Shown piece by piece: positions 39,491 to 48,404 of a DNA stretch of 64,000 bases (positions are counted from its first letter, which is position 1; the number at the start of each line of letters is the position of its first letter). The stretch covers positions 310,001 to 374,000 of the forward strand of contig NZ_JAIGQB010000004.1 in NCBI RefSeq assembly GCF_021083185.1, in the 5' to 3' direction. The position numbers and the translations under genes were made by a program. The stretch is from Nocardioides furvisabuli. Its GTDB lineage: Bacteria; Actinomycetota; Actinomycetes; Propionibacteriales; Nocardioidaceae. The notes beneath the pieces were generated by a model. That model was not told where the DNA came from. It saw nothing but the letters and a program-made list of their open reading frames with translations, and searched no databases.

Positions 39491-40453
39491 TCAGGACCCG
39501 AGGGACTCGAGGGCGGACTGAGTCTCGGAGTAGAGCTCGTCGCTCAGCGGGATGAACTGACCGATCTCGGCGATGTCTGCGAGGTTCTCGATGTAGAAGT
39601 CGACGTAGGCCGCGACTGCCTCGTTCTCGGCGTACTCGGTGTTGGCGACGTAGATGAACAGGGGACGCGCGAGGGGCGTGTACTCGCCGGCCTGGGCCGT
39701 CTCGGCCGAGGGCTCCACGCAGCCGTTGCCGTCGTCGATCGACAGGGCCTTCAGCGTGTCCTGGTTCTCCTCGTAGTAGGTGTAGCCGAAGAAGCCGACG
39801 GCACCGTCAGTGCCGCCGACGCCCTGCACCAGGACGTTGTCGTCCTCGGAGGACTCCACGTCGTCACGCAGCACCTCGGACTCGTCACCGACCACGTCGT
39901 TGGCCATGTAGTCGTAGGTGCCGGAGTCGGTGCCCGGGAAGAAGAAGGAGATCTCCTGGTCGGGGAAGCTCGGGTCCAGGTCGCTCCAGTTGGTGACCTC
40001 GGAGTTCGGGCCGACGAGCTCGACGAGCTGCTCGGTGGTGAGGCAGTCCACAGCGAGGTCGGGGTGCACGGCCACGGTGAGGGCGTCGGTGGCGACCTGG
40101 AGCTCGGTGTACTCGATGCCGTTCTCCTCGCACACCGCGACCTCGTCCTCCTCGATCGGGCGGGAGGCGTCGGAGACGTCGGTCTCACCGACGCAGAACC
40201 TCTCGAAGCCTCCGCCGGTGCCGGACTCGCCGACGGTGACCTGCACGCCGGGGTTCTCCTCGTTGAGGAGCTCCTGAGCAGCGACGCTCATGGGGAAGAC
40301 TGTGGACGAGCCGTCGACAGCGACCGAGCCGCTGGCGCCCGAGCCCTCGGAACCGCTGGCGGAACCGGCGTCACCGCCGCCACAGGCGGCGAGGGTGAGG
40401 GCAAGAACGGTCGCGCCGGACGCAGCGGCCCAGCGGGTGGAAGTGCGCTTCAC
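39491..40453 (-). CDS. pstS: phosphate-binding lipoprotein PstS
   Basis: Captures phosphate outside the membrane and delivers it to PstCAB. The 320-residue protein starts with a lipoprotein signal (lipobox LTLAAC), a Gly/Ser-rich linker, and then the periplasmic-binding fold with VAVDGSSTVFPMS and VTVGESGTGGGFERFC, whose Ser/Thr/Gly residues contact phosphate. GTDSGTYDYM is also typical. A PHO-box pair lies 73 nt upstream, indicating induction by phosphate starvation. Confidence 0.96.
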   Translation of the reverse strand: MKRTSTRWAAASGATVLALTLAACGGGDAGSASGSEGSGASGSVAVDGSSTVFPMSVAAQELLNEENPGVQVTVGESGTGGGFERFCVGETDVSDASRPIEEDEVAVCEENGIEYTELQVATDALTVAVHPDLAVDCLTTEQLVELVGPNSEVTNWSDLDPSFPDQEISFFFPGTDSGTYDYMANDVVGDESEVLRDDVESSEDDNVLVQGVGGTDGAVGFFGYTYYEENQDTLKALSIDDGNGCVEPSAETAQAGEYTPLARPLFIYVANTEYAENEAVAAYVDFYIENLADIAEIGQFIPLSDELYSETQSALESLGS

Positions 40454-40525
40454 TTCGGTGCTCCTGAAGTCTGATGTGTGCTGACACCAGTGAAGGTAGG
40501 GACGTCAGGAGAACGACCACGGCGC

Positions 40526-40547
40526 CGTCGGTGAACGCACGATGAAC
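40526..40547 (-). promoter_or_regulatory. PHO box upstream of pstS
   Basis: On the minus strand GTTCATCGTGC is followed directly by GTTCACCGACG, two 11-nt units matching the PhoP direct-repeat consensus (GTTCACC-N4) very well. They lie about 75-95 nt upstream of the pstS start in the right orientation. Confidence 0.75.
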
Positions 40548-40652
40548 TGAACCGGGCCGAATGGCGTCGCAGACTCGTGCATGAGACGGCGATCACATGA
40601 ACTCGCCCCAGCGCCCTTGACGAGGAGGCTCGAAAAGCCTAGAAGTCGCAGG

Positions 40653-41510
40653 TCAGAGGGCCAGCGACTCGGTTGCGACGACCTTCCCGCGGCGGTGGTG
40701 GACCACCAGCATGCCGCCCGGCTCGAGCCTGAGCTCGGGGACCTCCAGTGCGTCGAGCACCGTCGGCAGCACCGGCCGGTGCGTGCACAGCACGGCGCTC
40801 TCCCCGGCATCGAGCAGCGCGTCGACGACGTCGACCACGCCGCCGGTCGTGGCGCCCTCCTCGCTCAGCTCGTCATAGGTCTTCAGCGGCGAGCCGGTCA
40901 CGTCGACGTATGGCGCCACCGTCTGCACGCAGCGGGTGCTGGAGGAGCTGTGTGCGGAGGTCACGTCGAAGGCCGACAACAGCGGGACCAGACGCTGGGC
41001 CTGCGCCTGCCCGGTCTGGAGGAGCGGGCGGAGCCGGTCGTCCTTGCGCCACGCACTGCGCGAGCGAGCCTTGGCGTGGCGCAGCACGACGAGCGTGCGC
41101 GTCTTGCGTCGCAGGGGACGTGCCTCGGCCAGGGTGTCGCGGTCGTAGGGGTAGGTGAGGCGGCGCTCGGCCTCCTTCCACGGCACCCACGCGACCGCGT
41201 CGATCTCGTCGTTGGGGCGGTAGCGGGCCACGTCGTCGCTCCCGACCACGCGCGCGGTCCAGTAGTCGACGGTCTTCCAGCGCCCGTTGGACATCCGGTA
41301 GCGCTGCTGGCCCAGCGCGGGGCCGAGGCGCACGTCGAGCCCCGTCTCCTCCGCCACCTCGCGCACGGCGGCCGTCACCACGTGCTCGCCGGGGTCGAGC
41401 TTGCCCTTGGGGAAGGACCAGTCGTCGTACTTGGGACGGTGCACGAGCAGCACGTCACCACCCTTGCGTGTCACCACGGCACCGGCAGCACGCACGTCGC
41501 GGGGCTCCAT
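40653..41510 (-). CDS. mutT1: NUDIX hydrolase with histidine phosphatase domain (MutT1-like)
   Basis: A 285-residue two-domain enzyme. The N-terminal NUDIX domain has the complete box GKLDPGEHVVTAAVREVAEETGL (G-x5-E-x7-REVAEETGL), and the C-terminal histidine phosphatase domain starts LVVLRHAKAR with the RHxK/R motif. Mycobacterial MutT1 with this layout hydrolyses 8-oxo-(d)GTP and diadenosine polyphosphates and is encoded beside ppk1. ATG 41510 is the start before the conserved region. It is divergent from the next gene. Confidence 0.9.
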   Translation of the reverse strand: MEPRDVRAAGAVVTRKGGDVLLVHRPKYDDWSFPKGKLDPGEHVVTAAVREVAEETGLDVRLGPALGQQRYRMSNGRWKTVDYWTARVVGSDDVARYRPNDEIDAVAWVPWKEAERRLTYPYDRDTLAEARPLRRKTRTLVVLRHAKARSRSAWRKDDRLRPLLQTGQAQAQRLVPLLSAFDVTSAHSSSSTRCVQTVAPYVDVTGSPLKTYDELSEEGATTGGVVDVVDALLDAGESAVLCTHRPVLPTVLDALEVPELRLEPGGMLVVHHRRGKVVATESLAL

Positions 41511-41551
41511 GGAAGTAGTCTCACACCCACCCCGACCGCTGAGGAGACCCC

Positions 41552-42601
41552 GTGTCACGTCGCACCGCCGTGGGCCTGGTGGCCGTGGTCGTGCTCGCGC
41601 TCGTCGCCTGGCTCGGGTGGCGCCTCCTCGCCCCGGACGAGCAGCTCGCCAAGGCGCTGCGGATGGCGCCGGCAGAGACCAGCCGTGCCGCGTGGACCGA
41701 CTGGGAGGGCGTACGCCGTGAGCTGGGCGCCGAGGTCGACGCCGGCTCCTCGGCCGTGGAGGTGGACGAGTTCCTGGCCGAGGCCTTCGACCGCGACCTT
41801 TCCCCCATGTCGGCGCTCGCCACGTCCGCGGGCGTGATGCAGGAGGAGCTCGGCTTCTCGCCCGCCACGCTCAGGTGGGAGCTGCTGGCGCAGTCCCCAG
41901 GGGGCGCGGTGGAGATGATGGGCGTGGCCGACGACGTCGACCTCGACGCGATCGCCGAGCGACTGGCCGCGCTCGGCTGGACCGAGCCGGAGGACGAGGA
42001 CGGCGTGTGGGTCGGTGGGCCCGACGTGCTGGCGGGCGTCGGGCCGGGCCTGACCCCCGAGCTGCAGCACGTCGCACTGCTGGCGGACCAGCAGGTCGTG
42101 CTCGCCTCCGACCAGGCGCCCTACCTCGAGCAGGTGCTGGCAGTGGTCGACGGCGACGCCGACGGCGCCGAGGACCTCGCTGAGCTCGCAGGGACGCTGG
42201 AGCAGCCGCTGGCAGCAGCGGTGTACGACGGCGCGTACGCCTGCAACACGCTCGCGATGTCGCAGGCCGACGACGACGCCCGGGCCGAGGCCGACGAGCT
42301 CGTGGCGGCGGCGGGCGGGGTGCACCCGCTGACGGGCTTCGCGATGGCGCTGCGCCCCGACGGCGACCTCCGCGCGGTGCTCCAGGTCGAGGACGCCGAC
42401 GACGCTCCCGACGACGCGGACGCCCGGGCCCGGCTCGCGGCGGGACCCGCGCCCGGACAAGGTGGCGACTTCACCGAGCGCTTCAGCGTCGAGCGTGCCG
42501 GGGCCGAGGGCCGTGAGGTCGTGCTCGACCTGCGGCCGGTCGCGGGGGCGTACGTCCTCTCCGACCTCACCAGCGGGCCGGTGCTCTTCGCGACCTGCTG
42601 A
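41552..42601 (+). CDS. membrane-anchored hypothetical protein
   Basis: A 349-residue acidic protein with an N-terminal hydrophobic helix (about residues 6-27, VGLVAVVVLALVAWLGWRLL) and a long extracytoplasmic region rich in Asp, Ala and Glu. No catalytic motif is visible. Start GTG 41552 follows the divergent mutT1 by 41 nt. It resembles uncharacterised actinobacterial exported proteins. No function can be assigned. Confidence 0.75.
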   Translation: MSRRTAVGLVAVVVLALVAWLGWRLLAPDEQLAKALRMAPAETSRAAWTDWEGVRRELGAEVDAGSSAVEVDEFLAEAFDRDLSPMSALATSAGVMQEELGFSPATLRWELLAQSPGGAVEMMGVADDVDLDAIAERLAALGWTEPEDEDGVWVGGPDVLAGVGPGLTPELQHVALLADQQVVLASDQAPYLEQVLAVVDGDADGAEDLAELAGTLEQPLAAAVYDGAYACNTLAMSQADDDARAEADELVAAAGGVHPLTGFAMALRPDGDLRAVLQVEDADDAPDDADARARLAAGPAPGQGGDFTERFSVERAGAEGREVVLDLRPVAGAYVLSDLTSGPVLFATC

Positions 42602-42616
42602 ACAGGGCGCGGCGGG

Positions 42617-42778
42617 TCAGTCCACCGGCCGGCGCGGGTTGACCCCGAGCAGCCGGTCGATCTCCTCCTGCGAGAGGTGCTCCTCGGACTCGCTGGCCGC
42701 GATGATCAGCGTGGTGGTCAGCTCGACCTCGTTGAGCAGGTCGCCGTCCTCGAGGGTCACGTCGAACTGGTCGTGCAC
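42617..42778 (-). CDS. small conserved-looking hypothetical protein
   Basis: A 53-residue acidic protein starting MHDQFDVTLEDGDLLNEV and ending LLGVNPRRPVD. It starts at GTG 42778 with GGGAGG 6 nt upstream, and nearly all codons end in G or C. The middle LTTTLIIAASESEEHLSQEEID suggests a helical, possibly regulatory peptide. It lies between the exported protein (convergent, 15 nt) and the cold-shock gene. Too short for family assignment by eye. Confidence 0.7.
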   Translation of the reverse strand: MHDQFDVTLEDGDLLNEVELTTTLIIAASESEEHLSQEEIDRLLGVNPRRPVD

Positions 42779-42892
42779 GTCACCCTCCCATCATCGTCGA
42801 TCATCCGACTCTAGGCCGTCGTCCCAAGTCTCGCCCATGACGGCGTCCGGGCCAATGACCCGAACGTGCTACTAGTCTCGCCCGGCAAACGA

Positions 42893-42929
42893 ATCCGGCC
42901 CCACCCCCCCTGGGGGGATGGGGCCGGAT
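42893..42929. terminator. terminator of the cold-shock gene
   Basis: Outer arms ATCCGGCCCCA and TGGGGCCGGAT (11 bp) enclose CCCCCC/GGGGGG, giving a very stable hairpin 27 nt beyond the csp stop on the minus strand. Confidence 0.85.
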
Positions 42930-42956
42930 CTCGTCAGATCTGGAACAGGTCCAGGA

Positions 42957-43160
42957 TCAGAGCGGGCGGACGTTCTCCGCCTGCGGGCCCTTCGGGCCCT
43001 GGGTGACGTCGAACTCGACCTTCTGGTTCTCGTCCAGCGACTTGTAGCCGTTGGACTGGATGGCCGAGTAGTGCACGAACACGTCGTCGCCGCCGTCCTC
43101 CTGCGCGATGAAGCCGAAACCCTTCTCGGCGTTGAACCACTTCACGGTGCCTTGAGCCAT
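42957..43160 (-). CDS. cspA: cold-shock protein
   Basis: A 67-residue OB-fold RNA chaperone starting [20 protein letters not shown] (RNP1 KGFGFI) with [10 protein letters not shown] (RNP2). Length and sequence are standard for actinobacterial CspA. About 100-200 nt upstream is free of genes, consistent with the long 5' leader usual for csp mRNAs. It is the last clearly core gene before the accessory region. Confidence 0.95.
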   Translation of the reverse strand: MAQGTVKWFNAEKGFGFIAQEDGGDDVFVHYSAIQSNGYKSLDENQKVEFDVTQGPKGPQAENVRPL

Positions 43161-43979
43161 GTGCTCGGTACTCCTGTTATCGGAACGAGAAGCCATCACT
43201 TCGACGACTCCGCATCAAGTGCGGTGACACGTCGCTCCGACTCACAAGCTGGAAGGCCCGAAGATGGAAACGCCGTTGGATCACAAACTCCGCTGGCGTC
43301 AACCTGCTGGAACTTGCACCTGTTGCACCGCCGACTCTACCAACAAATCGCCGGACGTCACGGTCTGCGTCGCACCTGTGGGTGAACAGTCGGCCAACGG
43401 GGTCACCGGGGCCCCGGTAGCGCTCACCTGCCACGCTCACGGGGCGCCCGACCCGCGGCCCGTCGAGTGCGCGATACTCGGGCGTGGACGCGGGCAGATC
43501 GGCGTGTCCCGGGCCTCTGGGGCTTCCGCGAATTAACTCTGACCTGCGTTAACCCGCCTAAACCCGAGCGTGCGGCGACCTCGACGGGTACTTGCTAGAC
43601 CTTGGCGCGGAATGCCATCTACGCCCCCGTAGAACGGGCACTCAGGCGCCAAGTATCGCAGGTACGAGACTCGCCAGTGTCGCGCCGAGGCGTGGTGGGA
43701 TGCCGCGTCCCACGAGTCGACCGGGGTGCTGCTGAGCCATCGGCATGGAGTTTGCGTCGCTTCAGTTCGGTAGATGCACAGATCGCTCTCAGCATCGGCA
43801 TCGATCAAGTCGGTGACTGAGTCAGTCCCCAAAGCCGCGCACCAGAGTCGCCTCGCCGCCGTCCCGGCGGACCGTCCAGACAGCGCGAGGACATGCGCGA
43901 CTGATCAGGGCTAGCAAACCCGACGCAGATGCTGTCGCCGACGTCGCCGCGGACGCCCGGCGGCGCTACCGTCCACCAC
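43161..43979. other. gene-poor boundary segment between core and accessory region
   Basis: The csp leader and promoter occupy the left part. The remaining ~600 nt has no reading frame with convincing codon bias or start signals; short frames on both strands look random. No tRNA or att repeat is recognisable. Base composition and codon use differ to the right, so the insertion boundary of the accessory region probably lies within about 43.3-43.9 kb. Confidence 0.5.
43967..43972 (+). promoter_or_regulatory. -10 element of leaderless gene
   Basis: TACCGT lies exactly 7 nt before ATG 43980, the spacing expected when transcription begins at the start codon. No ribosome site precedes the ATG. Confidence 0.5.
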
Positions 43980-45221
43980 ATGGCAAGCAGGCCCGTCAAC
44001 GGTCGGCAGTTAGACGTCCTGACCTGGATCGTGAGCGGCTGTCCACCGAGGGATTGGGACAGCACCTACAAGACGGTGGCGGTGGCGCTGCAGAACCGTC
44101 GCCTGGCCACCGTGAGTCGTAGAGGCGGGGTTTGGCGCGCTGAAGCGACCGAGGCAGGGCGCTACTACGTGGAGCACCTTGCGTATCCGGACAGTCACTG
44201 GTCGACGGACGAGTTGTCTGAGCCGATGGCGCCTGGTTCACGAGTTGAGCCGAGAGCGAAACAGCCAGGTTCGGTCACCGCTCCTCCAACGCCGCGGACG
44301 CCAAGTGCGGGCGGACCAAACGAGTGCGCGACAGCCGCTCAAACGATCACCGTTCCTTCAGGATCAGCGCTGGTGGGCTCCAGCCGCGCTGTCCGGGTTC
44401 CGTCTCGCATGTCGAGCCGCCCCCACGCCGCGATCACGGCCATCCGCGCGCACCCTTACGCGCTGACCGCGCTTTCCAGACCGCTGCGCTCACGTGCCGC
44501 ACGGATTCTCGACACGCTGGCCAAGGAGGCTGAACGTCGCGGGTATCAGGTGACGGAGCATGACGGCCATCTACGGATCTGCATCCGGGGTCATGCCGAG
44601 ACTCTCGACCTGCGCGAGCCAACGACGCGTACGCGCCACGTGCCTACCCAGGCAGAACTTGCCGCCCAGAAGGCGGCTTCGTGGCGCAGGCCACCGGAGT
44701 GGGATGTCCGTCCGTCCGGTCGACTGCGCGCCGTGATCGGTCACAGGGATGTGGTCGAACCAAAACCGCGCAAGGACGGAACCATGGCGTGGCTCCTTGA
44801 AGATCGCCTCGACCGCGTGATGGCTCTGGCGGAGGAGGCCGCCGCTACGAAGGAGTATTGGGAGGATCGTCGCCGCAAAGAGGCTGAGGTGAAGCGGCGT
44901 CGATGGGAGGAGGTTCGAGCGCAAGCCGTGGTCGAGTTTCGCGAGCACCGCCTCGCCGCGGTCCTGCGTGATCAGGTGGAGCGCTGGGAAGATGCTCGAC
45001 GACTGGATGAGTTCTTGCAGGCCCTCGACGACCACATCGCAACAATGAGCCAGCCCGAGGCCGCGGCGTCGGCTGTTGAATGGCGCCGCTGGGTGGCCCG
45101 ATACACGGCGCAGCGATCGCCCTTTAGACAGCCTGTGCGAATGCCACCCGAGGTTGAGCCGAGCGCTCAGGACCTCGCGCCGTTCATGCGTGGCCTCAAC
45201 CCATACGGCGCTGACTTCTAG
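43980..45221 (+). CDS. hypothetical protein with winged-helix-like N-terminus
   Basis: A 413-residue protein. Residues about 1-60 (GRQLDVLTWIVSGCPPRDW, then YKTVAVALQNRRLATVSRRG) look like a winged helix. About 60-130 is a disordered Pro/Ser/Ala linker. About 140-210 forms a compact domain (SRPLRSRAARILDTLAKEAE, then YQVTEHDGHLRICIRG). About 270-360 is a charged helical, coiled-coil-prone region (WEDRRRKEAEVKRRRWEEVR). It starts as a leaderless gene at ATG 43980. Domain order suggests a DNA-binding or nucleic-acid-associated factor. No family recognised. Confidence 0.7.
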   Translation: MASRPVNGRQLDVLTWIVSGCPPRDWDSTYKTVAVALQNRRLATVSRRGGVWRAEATEAGRYYVEHLAYPDSHWSTDELSEPMAPGSRVEPRAKQPGSVTAPPTPRTPSAGGPNECATAAQTITVPSGSALVGSSRAVRVPSRMSSRPHAAITAIRAHPYALTALSRPLRSRAARILDTLAKEAERRGYQVTEHDGHLRICIRGHAETLDLREPTTRTRHVPTQAELAAQKAASWRRPPEWDVRPSGRLRAVIGHRDVVEPKPRKDGTMAWLLEDRLDRVMALAEEAAATKEYWEDRRRKEAEVKRRRWEEVRAQAVVEFREHRLAAVLRDQVERWEDARRLDEFLQALDDHIATMSQPEAAASAVEWRRWVARYTAQRSPFRQPVRMPPEVEPSAQDLAPFMRGLNPYGADF

Positions 45222-45467
45222 CACCGCCCGGGCGCCATCGCTCGCGACAGCCTTCCATCAAACGCGCGATGTCCGAGTAACGGATGTGCTGTCATGCTCA
45301 ACGCCGTGGGGCTCGGGACCTGCAGGGCGGCTTTGGCGGAACCAACGCGCCGGAAACTGCGGGGAAGTCGTTGCTGACCCGAGCCGATTCGATACACCCC
45401 GTTCGCCCGGCCCTCACGCGCTCGGCGCTCGCCTGGTGGAGCGCAACAGACATCGGTCAGCGCGTTG

Positions 45468-46526
45468 TCACTGGTCGAGTACGCCCTTGAAGTCGACCGA
45501 CCAAGGGTCGAGGATCTCCTTGTTCTGGGCAACAAGTTGCCCGCCGAGGAAGTACTTGACACTCCCGTCGCTACTGCCGCGTCCGGCCTCCGCGAGAGCG
45601 TCGACGATGTTCTGGTTCCACTGGGTGATGAGCGTTTGAGCCTGCATCACCGTGACGCCAGCCATGCTCGGGTTCAGCAGCACCGTCACACCGTCCGCGG
45701 ACGGATTGATCGAATCGATCACCGTTCTGCCGAGGCTGGTGTTCATGATGTCGGCGTACATCGCCAAGTCCTTCACCAAAGTCCTCTCGGCAGCCGCCTG
45801 CTTTGCCTTGTCTGTCGTTCCGCCGGACAAGGTCTTCACCGTCTGCGCCTTCAACCAGCCGTCGGTGGTCTCGCCGTCGATCGTCACCTCGACCATCTCT
45901 ACGACCATCTCTACGGACGTGCCATTCGTCCACTTCTTCGTATCTGCTTCCTCGACGAAAACCAGCAGATCGTCTTTTCCGCCCTTTGCCTTCAAGAACA
46001 CGGAGAAGTCTCCAGACGCGCCGACGCCCCACGCATCCGACTCGAACAGTTCTGCAGTCAGCCTGAACTGGTCGCCGACCTTGATCCCGCCCATACCGGC
46101 CGAGTTCAGTTTGTCGAGCAACTTGTCAACGCTGATGTCCGTAATGACCACGGCGGGCTCTTCCTCTGGTTCCGGCGCAGCCGTTTCGGACGGAGACTCG
46201 GCCTGCCCCTGCCCATCCTCGTCATCCTGGTCAGCGCAGGACCGGTCGACCGTGAGTCGCGGGGCCCCGGCGATGGGCTCGCCGCTCGCGGGCTCCTGGC
46301 TGCACACCGACCAATTCGACTCGACGACGATCCCGAACATTCCGCCGCCGACTACCTCAACGTCGTCATCGAATCCAGCCCGCTCGACATCACTCTTGGC
46401 GACGTCGAGGCTCTTGCCGACGACGTCTGGCATGGAGATGGGGTCGCCTCCCGAGCAACCCGCGAGGGGCACAATCATGACAGCGGCAGCAAGGGTGGCG
46501 CCGAGACGACGCATCGATGTGAACAC
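45468..46526 (-). CDS. PASTA-domain lipoprotein
   Basis: A 352-residue lipoprotein. GTG 46526 is favoured because TACGTT lies 7 nt upstream (leaderless); ATG 46514 is alternative. The lipobox is VPLAGC. A PASTA-like domain lies at about 30-95 (MPDVVGKSLDVAKSDVERAGF). An acidic Glu/Pro linker (about 96-125) leads to a ~220-residue C-terminal domain of unknown type. PASTA units bind muropeptides or beta-lactams in wall-sensing proteins; here the domain is fused to a lipoprotein anchor, not a kinase. Confidence 0.8.
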   Translation of the reverse strand: MFTSMRRLGATLAAAVMIVPLAGCSGGDPISMPDVVGKSLDVAKSDVERAGFDDDVEVVGGGMFGIVVESNWSVCSQEPASGEPIAGAPRLTVDRSCADQDDEDGQGQAESPSETAAPEPEEEPAVVITDISVDKLLDKLNSAGMGGIKVGDQFRLTAELFESDAWGVGASGDFSVFLKAKGGKDDLLVFVEEADTKKWTNGTSVEMVVEMVEVTIDGETTDGWLKAQTVKTLSGGTTDKAKQAAAERTLVKDLAMYADIMNTSLGRTVIDSINPSADGVTVLLNPSMAGVTVMQAQTLITQWNQNIVDALAEAGRGSSDGSVKYFLGGQLVAQNKEILDPWSVDFKGVLDQ

Positions 46527-46845
46527 CGGCGTAAACGTAGTTGCACCGGGAGCACTCCGCAGTGGAACGGCGATGTCGTCAGTCGACTCGCCGCGAGGGC
46601 CGTCACGTGTCGCTCGGCGACGACCTCAAACCTCTGAAGAACGCCGCCTGACACAACCGGCTCGGGCCACGTCTGTGACGTCCACAGCCGTGTCAGCACG
46701 TCGGCCGTGAGCCACTCAGCCGCTTCCTCGGGAGGCACCGCAGCGAGACGTAGGCGATGGCACATCTTCGCCTGTGCGCGTGGAGGCGCGGCCGGAGGGC
46801 ATCGACCACCGCCGGAACCCACTCGTCGCTCTCGCTCCGCTCCAT
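46475..46845 (-). pseudogene. probable frameshifted small gene
   Basis: Coding-like codon use runs from ATG 46845 (MERSESDEWVPAVVDALRP) in one frame to about 46745. It then continues in the -1 frame (PPEEAAEWLTADVLTRLW, then EVVAERHVTA) to a stop at 46475, inside the PASTA gene's start. The two halves join into one plausible helical protein if a single base is restored. Either a real mutation or a sequencing error. Function unknown. Confidence 0.4.
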
Positions 46846-46948
46846 GGAGTGTCCGTAGGTCGCGGCTCCGACACCGCACGACTGCGCACCCATTCGCTCG
46901 TGACGGTGGCCCGAGCAAGATGCAACACCGGCTCGGCCACCAATGGCG

Positions 46949-47269
46949 TCAGCGTCGGCGCCCGGTTCCCTGCGACCCGGCTTGGACCTCACCTGGCCGC
47001 CGGTCTGACGCAGCGATGTAGTGCTTCCGGTGGCCGCCGCCCGAGCACTGGCACACCGACAGGGGCTTCAATCGCCGTGCCTGACCGTAGGTCATCCAAT
47101 CCGACAGGTAACTCTCGACCGGCAGACTGCCGGTGCCGTTCTTCGATAGGGCCTTGCGAACAGCGGCCTCGGCACAGTCTCTGTCGCGGTGCAAGCGCTG
47201 CGACTTCACCTTGCCGGTCGCGACGACACGGGTCACCTGAACCCAGCCCGACAGCGGTTCGTAAGCCAC
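46949..47269 (-). CDS. small Cys/His-containing hypothetical protein
   Basis: A 106-residue protein starting at GTG 47269 (MAYEPLSGWVQVTRVV) with strongly coding codon use. A His/Cys cluster occurs in two places: QRLHRDRDCAEA near residue 28 and LSVCQCSGGGHRKH near residue 80, suggesting a zinc-binding fold. It begins 15 nt after the stop of the upstream nuclease-like gene on the same strand, so both are probably one operon. No family recognised. Confidence 0.55.
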   Translation of the reverse strand: MAYEPLSGWVQVTRVVATGKVKSQRLHRDRDCAEAAVRKALSKNGTGSLPVESYLSDWMTYGQARRLKPLSVCQCSGGGHRKHYIAASDRRPGEVQAGSQGTGRRR

Positions 47270-47284
47270 TTCGCCATGCTCGCA

Positions 47285-48265
47285 CTAGTCGAGAGCAGCG
47301 TCTTGGACTTCCTTGCTTGCCACCTCGGCCTCCCGGATCGAGGGCTGACTGAGAAGTTGGTCCAGCAGCACCCATGCGCGTCGGGCACGGTAGATGTCCC
47401 CGCTGGGGATGTTCGGGACAGTGAGATCAGGCCCAAGGTCGTACACGGCGTGCGGTACGTACGGCCTGGTTGGTTCTGCCTCGTGAGGGATCTCGGGCCA
47501 GCGCTCCTGCAACGCGGGAAGGACTGTCGCTCCCGTCACCCGGTTGACCTGCTGGAGCCGACCGTGCCAGCGGAACCCCATCAGAACTGGCGGGCGCTTG
47601 GGCCACGCCTTGCCGAACGGATGGAAGTAGATCCTCTCCTCGCGCACCCAGTCGAGGAACGTGTGTCGGCCGAACTGGTTGGCGTTGAGTGACACGACGT
47701 ACACCCATTGCGAGTCGTAGGCACGCACGGCGGTTGCCTCCTTGAGGTAGTCACGTAGTTGTGCCAGCCATAGGCGCTCTGCCGGGGCCCGGGTTGCGGC
47801 CGTTGCGTCTCTCAGGAGGGATCGCACCTCGTCCCAGGGAAGGTGGCGGACAGGCACCTCGCCGACGCTCTCGGGTAGTTCGCGGGCAGCCCACTCCTGC
47901 GATGAGTCCGACAGCGACACGAGCAGCCCCTGTTTAACGCCCAGAAAGCGGCAGGCGTAACGAGTCAGTTGCTCCTCGCCCGGCTGCAGCCAGCCCTTCT
48001 TCGCTTCCAGCACGACGAGTGCTTGCGTGTCGCCGTCCTGAAGCCGGAGTTCGAGATCGGTCCTACCGGCCTCGTCAGCAGTCTCCAGTGACAGGTTGAC
48101 CGCGTCGGAGTCACCTGGCATTCCTAGATGTCGCCAGAGGCCACCACGGAGTGCGGGCGACACGGTGAGCGCCCATCCAAGGGCCGCTGTCAGGTCAACC
48201 TCGCCGCGTCCGAGCAGGTCGAACACCGTTGTGACTTCGCGTCCGTACCGCAGCAGTGACGACAC
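47285..48265 (-). CDS. PD-(D/E)XK nuclease superfamily-like protein
   Basis: A 326-residue protein starting at GTG 48265, 7 nt after AGGGGG. The segment RTDLELRLQDGDTQALVVLE, followed by AKKGW, places Asp70 and Glu87-x-Lys89 on the beta-hairpin of the PD-(D/E)XK fold. EEQLTRYACRFLG matches the conserved Gln helix after the active site. The C-terminal half (about 150-326) is unassigned and Trp-rich. Such proteins include restriction and phage-defence nucleases. A small Cys/His protein follows in the same operon, and the divergent gene starts 139 nt away. Confidence 0.72.
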   Translation of the reverse strand: MSSLLRYGREVTTVFDLLGRGEVDLTAALGWALTVSPALRGGLWRHLGMPGDSDAVNLSLETADEAGRTDLELRLQDGDTQALVVLEAKKGWLQPGEEQLTRYACRFLGVKQGLLVSLSDSSQEWAARELPESVGEVPVRHLPWDEVRSLLRDATAATRAPAERLWLAQLRDYLKEATAVRAYDSQWVYVVSLNANQFGRHTFLDWVREERIYFHPFGKAWPKRPPVLMGFRWHGRLQQVNRVTGATVLPALQERWPEIPHEAEPTRPYVPHAVYDLGPDLTVPNIPSGDIYRARRAWVLLDQLLSQPSIREAEVASKEVQDAALD

Positions 48266-48404
48266 CGAGCGCCCCCTAGGTTCACACGTGCCTCGACAGT
48301 ACCCGCGTTCGAACCCGACGAGTCGAGTCCTGCCAAGATCAGCCTGCGGAGAAGGGCAGCCACCGCATACGGTCGGATTGAACAAGTCACACCATGGGGG
48401 CGGG

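Noticed and set aside
43533..43832. Minus-strand frame of 99 codons and plus-strand frame of 72 codons over the same segment
   Set aside because: Both start at TTG without ribosome sites, overlap each other almost completely, and neither has clear codon bias or a recognisable domain.
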